A DNA stretch of 64,000 nt from positions 62,001 to 126,000 of the forward strand of contig CAXXKO010000009.1 of the NCBI GenBank assembly GCA_963666705.2, written 5' to 3'. Origin of the DNA: G963666705 sp963666705 (GTDB lineage: Bacteria > Pseudomonadota > Alphaproteobacteria > CADEGL01). Made by a program: the position numbers and the translations under genes. Shown in pieces: positions 52,498-59,492 of the stretch. The notes beneath the pieces are model-generated. The model searched no databases. It saw only the letters and a list, made by a program, of their open reading frames with translations, and had not been told where the DNA came from. How positions within the stretch are numbered: the first letter of the stretch is position 1; the number at the start of each line of letters is the position of its first letter.

Positions 52498-52860
52498 AGG
52501 CTCTCCCTTCCCCCATCGCCCGCGCATGCGCATGCGCGCGGCGGCGGGAGGATAGCACCGATTGGCGATGGGGCCGAATGCGCCTGGCCCGGCGAAGGCC
52601 GGCGCGGCATGGATTGTTCCGGGAGCACCCCAGAGCGGCGTCGAATGTCAGGCACTTGCCCGGCGCGGCGCGCCCAATCATATTTGTGTCTTCCGCTACG
52701 CGGATAAATTGCGCGAAGGGCGGTCTCGAAGGTCACGCCAGCGCATTCAAGCCAGTGCCCGGACCGTGGCCGGGCCGTCGAGTATTGGGCTGTTCACTGC
52801 TGATGTGAGTATTTCCTCGGCTTTCCGAACCATCGGAAGGCTACGGAGGAGCGCGGCGAG
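52498..52860. other. Divergent intergenic region between cyclase and unknown gene pair
   Basis: This 363-bp gap has no credible gene. The part near 52680-52710 (AATCATATTTGTGTCTTCCG onward to GATAAATT) is AT-rich and may hold the rightward promoter, but spacing is poor. GGAGG at 52846 serves as ribosome binding site for the next gene. Confidence 0.4.
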
Positions 52861-53592
52861 TTGACGAATCGCCACGCCGTCGCACGGGATGATTGTCGTT
52901 CTCGTGGGGTCGCGCCGTTGCTGACCAAGTCCGAGGACTTGGCCGAGATTTCCCGTCCCGTCATCGCCATGCCCTTCGCCGTGTGCGACGATATCCTGCG
53001 CCCCGACAAGTATCGGAACTATCACAAACGGGTTGAAAGCGGCGAGCGCGTTCCGGCGGGCTCGGGGGATCACGCTGACCGCGACATGGTCGGCGCGCGT
53101 TTATTCCCCAAGTACCATCACCATATTCACTATGGCGCATTGTCGCCGGACGGGCGTGGGCTTCCAAGCTATGGCCCCGTCGCCGTGCGCTGGGAGGTCA
53201 CGCCGACTTATCTCGGCAGGCGTGCCTCGCTGCTTGAGACGAATTCGTTTACTTTTTTCGATCACCATTCCCTCGGTCTCCGTGGCGCGACCATACCGCC
53301 GGGCTATCGGGCGATCTGGGAAGACAGAGCGAAGCTGGCGGCAGCCAAGATTGCGCCACGCTTGACGCCAGCGACCGGCGAGAGCACCCTTTCCAGCCTC
53401 CTCCTGGGGCCAGGTGAGACACGCATCGATGACGATTATATCGAGGTCGCCATCTATGCGGACGATGGTCTCGACACTGATGACGTGAGCATGGTCACCG
53501 TCCAGCGTTCGGCTAATACGCCAGAGGAAGTCCATAGGCGCGAACTGGTTCAGGAAATATGTACCAGGCGCGGCATAACGTTTGTTGAGTGA
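52861..53592 (+). CDS. Unknown protein, first gene of a two-gene unit
   Basis: This 243-residue cytoplasmic protein is not recognised as any named family. The central region has a dense, enzyme-like pattern: FPKYHHHIHYGALS, YGPVAVRWEV and LLETNSFTFFDHHS, with several His residues. It distantly recalls the PKYGAL/SFTF arrangement of DUF3626-type putative ADP-ribosyltransferases, but this is weak. A TTG start with GGAGGAG 9-12 nt upstream is used; an internal ATG at 52969 would shorten it. The next gene begins 7 nt after its stop. Base composition is less GC-biased than in the neighbours, which hints at transfer. Confidence 0.65.
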   Translation: MTNRHAVARDDCRSRGVAPLLTKSEDLAEISRPVIAMPFAVCDDILRPDKYRNYHKRVESGERVPAGSGDHADRDMVGARLFPKYHHHIHYGALSPDGRGLPSYGPVAVRWEVTPTYLGRRASLLETNSFTFFDHHSLGLRGATIPPGYRAIWEDRAKLAAAKIAPRLTPATGESTLSSLLLGPGETRIDDDYIEVAIYADDGLDTDDVSMVTVQRSANTPEEVHRRELVQEICTRRGITFVE

Positions 53593-53599
53593 GGCGTGG

Positions 53600-55240
53600 A
53601 TGCAAGTCGCTGAAGCCTACGTTTCGGGATCGCTCGGTCAGGCGATTTATCGCCAGAACGGTGCCGTTTGCGTTCTCGACACGCCGACGGCCGACCCGCG
53701 CGAGGCTCTGCCCAACGAACCCCAGTGGTTCCGCAACGCCGCGCGAGAGGCTGTGCCCGTCGATCCGAACGGTTTCCCGGTCCCGATCGAACGGGTGCGG
53801 GAACGTCTCCATGAGGAGACCAGGTTTTTTCGTGGCCTCGATGGGCTGCTCGTCGGCATGGATCGCGATTTTTCGATGACGACACGCCGGCGTGCGATCT
53901 CTCGCGCCGATGATGTGCTCTCGGCTGACGATGCCGTGGCGCGGCGCATTCGCGAACGATTTCTCATTCCCGCTAACACACAAGAATGGGACCCCGCGGG
54001 CGGGCTCGCGCTGGCCGTCGAAGGCGGGGCCACGGCCGCCGGCGATTGTTATCGGCCACTGGCGGAAGAGGTAATTGACCGCCTTGCGGACGACATTTCT
54101 GCCGTCGTGTTTGGAAAATTCGGTCGCGGCGTCGACGGCGCGCGGAAACAGGAGGCAATATTGCGCTCGGGGATCGTCGCCGAGCTCGCGCTGATCGAAG
54201 CTCGGGCCGATCGAACGGCCCTGTCATCACTCGTATTCCGGCGCGACGAATTTCCGATTTTGCGGGCCGAGGACGCTTCTGGGCAAATTCTGGTCGCGGT
54301 GATCGGTCGCGTCGAAACGCGTACCACGCCGATATCAGCGGGAACGCCGGGCGATCGCCCCGTACCGATCGCCGACGAGGCGCAAGAAAGCGAAAGTTTC
54401 GAGGCGCCTGACCCGATCATGGTGGCCGTGGAGCGCGCCCGCGCGCAATTCGAGGGTCGAATACGTCCGACGAGGGTTGGCAGCTCGACGGACCTGCCGG
54501 GCATCCAGCGGGAAATTTCCTGGATCGGCGAGAGGCTCAGGGCTGGAGAGCCAGGTCGCGCCGAGGAGGCACTGGTCAGGTTGATCGACCGTCAAGGCCA
54601 GCGCAGCCGGGCGGAGGATCTCGTCAAGACCTTGACGGCCGTCGCGGACCTCGCCCGCGGGGCCAAGCTTTTCGAGTGGGTATGGCGCCTCTTTGATGCA
54701 ATTGAGTACGCTGGCAGCCTTGATGCGCCAGCTAATGTGTGTGCGCGCCGAGACCCTGCGCGACCTCGGGCGTTACGAGGAGGCGCTCGCCGGCTTCGAA
54801 GAGACCATGGGCCGCTTCCCCCACGACGCAGTGGCGCCGAACGCGCGCGCCGAGACCCTGCGCGACCTCGGGCGTTACGAGGAGGCGCTCGCCGGCTTCG
54901 AAGAGACCATGGGCCGCTTCCCCCGCAACGAGGTGGCGCCGAACGCGCGCGCGGAGACCTTGCGCGACCTCGGGCGTTACGAGGAGGCGCTCGCCGGCTT
55001 CGAAGAGACCATGGGCCGCTTCCCCCACAACGAGGTGGCGCCGACCGCGCGCGCCGAGACCTTGCGCGACCTCGGCCGGTACGAGGAGGCGCTCGCCGGC
55101 TTCGAAGAGACCATGGGCCGCTTCCCTCAAGACGAGGTGGCGCGGAACGCATATGCCCATCTTCTTGGTCAGTTAGGTCATTTGGAGCGGGCAGAGGCGG
55201 TGCTTCGGCCCGCCGTCACCCGTGCGCAGACGCGGAATGA
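53600..55240 (+). CDS. Unknown protein upstream of TPR region, second gene (5' part, frameshifted)
   Basis: The real coding content is residues 1 to about 380 (to about 54745). After that this frame reads the TPR repeats out of phase as an Arg/Pro-rich, 34-residue-periodic nonsense stretch until a stop at 55240. The N-terminal domain is not recognised; it is mixed alpha/beta, with LGQAIYRQNGAVCVLDTPTA near the start and GKFGRGVDGARKQEAILRSG in the middle. ATG at 53600 has GAGG 5-8 nt upstream. It is almost certainly joined to the TPR frame in the ancestral gene (about 715 residues) by two extra nucleotides in a GC dinucleotide run. Partner of the preceding gene. Confidence 0.6.
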   Translation: MQVAEAYVSGSLGQAIYRQNGAVCVLDTPTADPREALPNEPQWFRNAAREAVPVDPNGFPVPIERVRERLHEETRFFRGLDGLLVGMDRDFSMTTRRRAISRADDVLSADDAVARRIRERFLIPANTQEWDPAGGLALAVEGGATAAGDCYRPLAEEVIDRLADDISAVVFGKFGRGVDGARKQEAILRSGIVAELALIEARADRTALSSLVFRRDEFPILRAEDASGQILVAVIGRVETRTTPISAGTPGDRPVPIADEAQESESFEAPDPIMVAVERARAQFEGRIRPTRVGSSTDLPGIQREISWIGERLRAGEPGRAEEALVRLIDRQGQRSRAEDLVKTLTAVADLARGAKLFEWVWRLFDAIEYAGSLDAPANVCARRDPARPRALRGGARRLRRDHGPLPPRRSGAERARRDPARPRALRGGARRLRRDHGPLPPQRGGAERARGDLARPRALRGGARRLRRDHGPLPPQRGGADRARRDLARPRPVRGGARRLRRDHGPLPSRRGGAERICPSSWSVRSFGAGRGGASARRHPCADAE

Positions 55241-55742
55241 CTGGATCGCCAAACATATTCTGAGTCTTGCACAACTACGGACAGGCCAGGTGGAGCAGGC
55301 GCTTTTAGAGCTCGAACGTAGCGCGCAATCTTGTGCGTTCAGAGACGTACGTGGATATTTCGAAACCGCCCTGCCGCTGGCCCTGCTTGCCGACCGCCGC
55401 GCGACCGAGGCGGCGCGACAACTCGTGGCCCTCGCGAAAACACCGGCGTTGCCCCGCGAAAGGATGGCGAACATCGTGCTGTTTCAGGCCCACGCCCTCG
55501 CCGAAGCCGGGGAGGCACGGCGTGCGCAAGAGCTTGTCACGAGCGCCGAGGTCATCGATTTCGCCGCGGCCCGGCAAAGGCGACTCGCCGCCGCGCTCAG
55601 CGAGCGTTACGGCCTCGTCTCGGGAGCGCCAGCGTCGGCCGCAAAGGCGCGGGAGTTGAGCGAAGAGATCACCACGCTCGAATTCGAGCTCGTGCGCCCG
55701 AGGCTATGGAGCTTCCGGGCACGCATCGATCGCGCCGCATAG
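54693..55742 (+). CDS. TPR-repeat region of second gene (3' part after frameshift)
   Basis: From about 54744 this frame gives four consecutive 34-residue TPR units of the form RAETLRDLGRYEEALAGFEE followed by TMGRFP-x-AVAPN, then a helical C-terminal half (LERAEAVLRPAVTRAQTRN, LERSAQSC, AARQLVALAKTP) of further degenerate TPR-like helices. The frame has no convincing start of its own; the ATG codons near 54693 overlap the other frame. TPR arrays normally bind partner proteins, here perhaps the product of the first gene. Confidence 0.65.
   Translation: MMQLSTLAALMRQLMCVRAETLRDLGRYEEALAGFEETMGRFPHDAVAPNARAETLRDLGRYEEALAGFEETMGRFPRNEVAPNARAETLRDLGRYEEALAGFEETMGRFPHNEVAPTARAETLRDLGRYEEALAGFEETMGRFPQDEVARNAYAHLLGQLGHLERAEAVLRPAVTRAQTRNDWIAKHILSLAQLRTGQVEQALLELERSAQSCAFRDVRGYFETALPLALLADRRATEAARQLVALAKTPALPRERMANIVLFQAHALAEAGEARRAQELVTSAEVIDFAAARQRRLAAALSERYGLVSGAPASAAKARELSEEITTLEFELVRPRLWSFRARIDRAA
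54744..55151 (+). repeat. Four tandem 102-bp TPR-coding units
   Basis: Units begin at 54744, 54846, 54948 and 55050 and are nearly identical at the DNA level, differing mostly in the last 20 bp. Each encodes one complete 34-residue TPR. Confidence 0.85.
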
Positions 55743-55867
55743 GGCCAAGTTCGTCGCAGACGACATCGCGCCAGAAACTCGACGGCGACCGATATGGGCG
55801 GGCGGTGAAATGCGTCGGCCCCTTTCTTCTTTCGGCCCACACCCTTCGGGCGGGCAGCTCAGGCTGT

Positions 55868-55887
55868 CGTCGGCAAGCCGACGCTTT
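55868..55887 (+). terminator. Possible terminator after gene pair
   Basis: CGTCGGC-AA-GCCGACG forms a tight hairpin followed by CTTT. Weak, but placed 126 nt after the stop of the TPR gene and just before the IS insertion site. Confidence 0.4.
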
Positions 55888-55903
55888 GGCCCCAATGATT
55901 TTC

Positions 55904-57313
55904 TGTCAATGACACATAGAGATGTCCGGTTTTTGTAGCACATTAAATGTCCGCTTCTTTGTGAGGAGGCCTGTGGGTAACCCGGCTTGGCGTAGCGACC
56001 GTCACGAGTCAGGCCTAGGCAAGCCGGTTATCCACGGGCCGGGGCGCCGAGCGGATTCAGGCGACCTCTTGTTGGTTTGGCTCCAGGAGCAGCTCTCCCT
56101 TCTGGTCGTAGCGCGCGAGGCAGCGCGGTCCATGGAAGATGGCGAGGCTGGCGTCGGGATATTCGTGGACCTTGACGCTGGCCTTGACGAAGTGTCGCCG
56201 GTGGGCCTGCTCGGGGATCTGCAGGACGAGGCCCTTGTAGCGGACCGTATTGTCGTTCTGGACCTGGCGGCCGTCCTGGATGGCGAGGATGTCGGCGAGC
56301 GCGCGGCCGACATAGGGCAGAAAGGCCGAGCCCGCCCCGGCGGCGGGAACCGAGAAGCGGTCATTGAAGGCGGGCAGGAAGGTCTCGGCGATATAGCGGT
56401 TGGCCTCGTCCATGGCGGCGATGCCGGCCAGACGCAGCTCCTGGGGGAGGCGCCCTTGCAGGGTGCCGAAGAGCCGCTCGATGCGCCCCCTGGCCTCGGG
56501 CGAGTAGGAGGGGATGTGCTCGATGCCGAGCTGGACGAGGGCCCGGCCGACCTGGGTCAGGCGCCCCTTGTCGACCTTGCCGCCGGCCTTGGGGCTGTGG
56601 AAGTAGTGGCTGCCGCGGTCGGTGTAGAAGGCGCAGAAGAGGCCCTTCTTCTCGATCGTTTCCCGAAGCCCGCGAAAGCTCGAGAAGGTGCCTTCTTCCT
56701 CGACCAGGAAGGCCGAGACGACCTCGCCCGTGGCGTCGTCCATGGTGGCGATGAGGTCGAGGTCGCGGCCCAGATCCACCAGCCAGCGGTGGGGCGAGCC
56801 GTCCTGGAACAGGAGCATCCCCGGCAAGGCCCGGCGCGGCCGCCTCTTGCGGTGCGCCCCGCGCCCCCTGGCCTTCTTCACAAGACCGGCCTCCTGCAGG
56901 CGGATCTTGGTCCAGGTATAGCCGAGCCGGAAGCCGTGGTCGCGCACCAAGTGCTCGTGGAAGTGCTTGGCCGTGAAGTCCCAATAGCGCGTGCGGTACT
57001 GCTCCAGGACCCATTCGATCTGGTCAAGCGGCGCGCGGCGCCCCGAGGCCCGCCCCAGGCGCCGGTCCACAAGACCCGCCGCCCCCTCGGCCTCGTAGCG
57101 GTCGCGAAGCCGGCGAAAATGACGCTCCGACATCCCCAAGACCTCCGCCGCCTCCAGACAGCTCAACGCGCCGCTGCCATAGCGGCCCAATGCTTCTGCT
57201 ATGCGCACAATCCGTATCTCCGGATCCATCGATACCCCCGGTTCCTTGGAACGCTTCAAGAAACCGGACATATCGCGTGCTACACATTCCGGACATACCT
57301 TGTGCTACTGACA
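55904..57313 (-). mobile_element. IS1202-like insertion sequence with 16-bp target duplication
   Basis: The 1410-bp element is flanked by perfect 16-bp direct repeats (GGCCCCAATGATTTTC at 55888-55903 and 57314-57329). The ends are imperfect inverted repeats of about 50 bp, each with TGTCA, ATGTCCGG, TGTAGCAC and a second ATGTCCG motif, likely transposase sites. One transposase gene fills the element. Long target duplications are known for the IS1202 group of the ISNCY collection. Confidence 0.88.
56057..57229 (-). CDS. ISNCY/IS1202-type transposase (DDE, rve core)
   Basis: This 390-residue transposase has an N-terminal helix-turn-helix (SCLEAAEVLGMSERHFRRLR), a second helical DNA-binding part and an integrase-core domain: D in ATMDDATGEV, D in YTDRGSHYF and E in YSPEARGRIERLFGTLQGR. 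A C-terminal beta domain ends LARYDQKGELLLEPN. ATG at 57229 with GGGGG 6 nt upstream was preferred over ATG 57271, which lies inside the terminal inverted repeat. The frame is intact. Confidence 0.9.
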   Translation of the reverse strand: MDPEIRIVRIAEALGRYGSGALSCLEAAEVLGMSERHFRRLRDRYEAEGAAGLVDRRLGRASGRRAPLDQIEWVLEQYRTRYWDFTAKHFHEHLVRDHGFRLGYTWTKIRLQEAGLVKKARGRGAHRKRRPRRALPGMLLFQDGSPHRWLVDLGRDLDLIATMDDATGEVVSAFLVEEEGTFSSFRGLRETIEKKGLFCAFYTDRGSHYFHSPKAGGKVDKGRLTQVGRALVQLGIEHIPSYSPEARGRIERLFGTLQGRLPQELRLAGIAAMDEANRYIAETFLPAFNDRFSVPAAGAGSAFLPYVGRALADILAIQDGRQVQNDNTVRYKGLVLQIPEQAHRRHFVKASVKVHEYPDASLAIFHGPRCLARYDQKGELLLEPNQQEVA

Positions 57314-57329
57314 GGCCCCAATGATTTTC

Positions 57330-57358
57330 TTGACACGCACCAAGATTCATGTTACGTT
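57330..57358 (+). promoter_or_regulatory. Sigma70-type promoter next to IS insertion site
   Basis: TTGACA and TACGTT are separated by 17 nt, directly after the right-hand target duplication. It probably drives the FAD oxidoreductase gene, with a leader of about 200 nt that includes two CCTTAACA repeats. Confidence 0.55.
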
Positions 57359-57561
57359 CCCCAATCCATCGATTTCATCGGGCGAAGATGTCAAGGTTTG
57401 TCAAGGTTCGGGCTTGAAATCCCTAACCCCTTGATATTAAACGTTTCCAACTCGTCCAGCCTTAACATACCTTAACAATTCTCGGCGCGCCCATATTGGA
57501 CCGGCCTTCCCGGCCGCCTTGCCCTATAATCGTGGCTCGGGGGGTGGCGGAGTGGGATGGG

Positions 57562-58878
57562 ATGGCCGGCGAGCACCTGACGGCGGATTTCACCACCGAC
57601 CCCTGGTGGTGGGAGGCGGCGCGGCCGCCCGCGGCCGGGGACGATCCCCTGCCCGCGACGGCCGATGTCGCCGTGGTCGGTGCCGGCTATACGGGCCTCT
57701 CGGCGGCGCTCACCCTGGCGGAGGCGGGGCGCGATGTCGTCGTCCTCGAAGTGGGCGAGCCCGGCGTGGGTGCCAGCACGCGCAACGCCGGCCTCGTCGG
57801 GCGCGGGCTCCTGGCCGGCTTCGGCGAGCTGGAGCGCAAAATCGGCACCGAGGCGGCGGGGGGCATGTACCGCGAAGCGGAGGGCGCCTACGACCATGTG
57901 GTCGACCTCATCGGCCGGCACGCAATCGATTGCCATCTCGCGCACCGGGGCCGCTTCCTGCCGGTCTGGAACCAGGCCCAGTACGACCTGACGGCGGCCG
58001 ATTTCGCGCTCCAGCAGCGCCACCTCGGAATCGAAGGCGGCATGGTCTCGGCGGACGAGGCGGCGCAGGAGCTGCGCGCCGCCGGCCTGCGCGGCGGCCT
58101 CCTGGTCACCAACACCTCCGGCGCCCACCCGGCCCTGTATCACGCCGGCCTGCTCGCCGCGGTGGTGCGGGCCGGGGCGGCGGTGCGCGGCGATGCCCGC
58201 GTCACCGCCTACCGGCGGAACCGGGGCGGGTTCAGCCTGCGCACCCCGCGCGGCACCCTCGAGGTGCTGGACGTGGTGATGGCGACCAATGCCCATACGG
58301 GGGGCGAAGCGCCCTGGTTCCGGCGCCGCATGATCCGCACCACGGCGACCATGGCGGCGACCGAGCTCCTCGCGCCGGCGCTTCTCGACCGGCTCATGCC
58401 CGGCAAGCGGACATATGTGGACTACTCGCGCCACGTGTTCAATTACTGGCGCAAGGCGCCGGACGCGGACCGGCTGCTGTTCGGCGGCCAATCCGGGCTC
58501 CTGTACAAGTCGCCCCAGGAGCTCGCCCGCCGGCTGCGGGCCGACATGGCGCGGATCTTCCCGGAGCTGGCGGACGTGCGCTTCAGCCACCTGTGGCGGG
58601 GCAAGGTGGCCATGACCATGGACCGCCTGCCCCATCTGGGCGTCCATGACGGCATCCACTACGCCCCCGGCTGCAACGGCTCGGGCCTGCCGCTCGGCAC
58701 CTATATCGGCAACCGGATCGCGCTCCGCTTGATGGGTGAGGCGGCCGGGCGCACGGCCTTCGACGACCAGGCGTTTCGGGTGACGCCGAGCCTCTTCGGC
58801 TATCCCTGGTTCATGCCGGTGCTGACGGGCTGGGCCCGCTGGCAGGACCGGCGCGGCGCCCCCTCCGGCGGTCACTGA
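57562..58878 (+). CDS. FAD-dependent oxidoreductase (PuuB/gamma-glutamylputrescine oxidase-like)
   Basis: This 438-residue DAO-family flavoprotein starts with the family tryptophan-rich segment TTDPWWWEAARPP and the FAD motif VAVVGAGYTGLSAALTLAEA, followed by STRNAGLVGRGLL. MIRTTATMAATELL and the end GCNGSGLPLGTYIGNRIALR are also typical. Enzymes with this start oxidise gamma-glutamylputrescine, other amines or N-methylated amino acids. An IS element sits just upstream of its presumed promoter. ATG 57562 (GGAG 9 nt upstream) is chosen; GTG 57544 is possible. Confidence 0.83.
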   Translation: MAGEHLTADFTTDPWWWEAARPPAAGDDPLPATADVAVVGAGYTGLSAALTLAEAGRDVVVLEVGEPGVGASTRNAGLVGRGLLAGFGELERKIGTEAAGGMYREAEGAYDHVVDLIGRHAIDCHLAHRGRFLPVWNQAQYDLTAADFALQQRHLGIEGGMVSADEAAQELRAAGLRGGLLVTNTSGAHPALYHAGLLAAVVRAGAAVRGDARVTAYRRNRGGFSLRTPRGTLEVLDVVMATNAHTGGEAPWFRRRMIRTTATMAATELLAPALLDRLMPGKRTYVDYSRHVFNYWRKAPDADRLLFGGQSGLLYKSPQELARRLRADMARIFPELADVRFSHLWRGKVAMTMDRLPHLGVHDGIHYAPGCNGSGLPLGTYIGNRIALRLMGEAAGRTAFDDQAFRVTPSLFGYPWFMPVLTGWARWQDRRGAPSGGH

Positions 58879-59492
58879 CGGCGGGTCCATTCGCCACTGT
58901 TTCGAGCGAACCGGCGCGGCGCCCCGCGAGACATGGATCCGCGCGGCCGGCTTGGTAATCTTACATCGCATTGATTTCACGTTTAATTTGCTGACAGGGC
59001 TCGCCGGGGTCGGAAGGCCTTCAAGGACCAGCGGCGCGGTCGAATAATACCAGGCGGCGATGAGCTTGACTCATCGCCGTTTGGCAAGCGCCGCGTGGGC
59101 GCCCGAGCTTGTGCGAGGCCAGCCTGAGCGGCGCTTGAGCGATATAAGAAGCCAAGGCTGCGGATGCGGCCGCCCGGCGCTTGAGGGAACATACGATCGG
59201 TCTTTCTTAAGGCCGGTCGGTATAAATTGCTATGCACTACAGAACCCGTCGCTATCATTTTCCGGGAAGAATAAAAACTCCGTGCGTCGCGCCGGCCAAG
59301 CCCCGGTGACGACGAGACCGCCCAGGAAGGGCGGCGATTGATGGGGAGACGTCAGGCGCGGGTCGGGACACCCGTTGCTCATGGTCCGGCGGGCACCGGA
59401 TCGGGCCCTACTGTGCTCCGGTCTTCCTCGGGAGTTACGAGCGCACACCCGCCATCGGGTATGCGCACCGGCAAGTATTGGGAGACAGGGCC
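58879..59492. other. Intergenic region holding repeat B3 and the leader of the RTX gene
   Basis: Apart from family B copy B3, this 614-bp gap has no gene. The stretch 59225-59285 is AT-rich (CTATGCACTACAGAACCCGT, TATCATTTTCCGGGAAGAAT) and may contain the promoter of the RTX gene. GGGAG at 59480 is the ribosome binding site of that gene. Confidence 0.5.
59044..59225 (-). repeat. Family B palindromic repeat, copy B3 (inverted, about 182 bp)
   Basis: Read on the minus strand it matches B1 over its whole length, including the AGCGCCGCTCAGGC hairpin missing from B2 and the outer TTATACCGACCGGCC / AAGAAAGACCGATCG hairpin. Confidence 0.75.

Noticed and set aside
54744..55151. Tandem direct repeats as a CRISPR array
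   Set aside because: The repeats are contiguous 102-bp coding units without unique spacers and encode TPRs.
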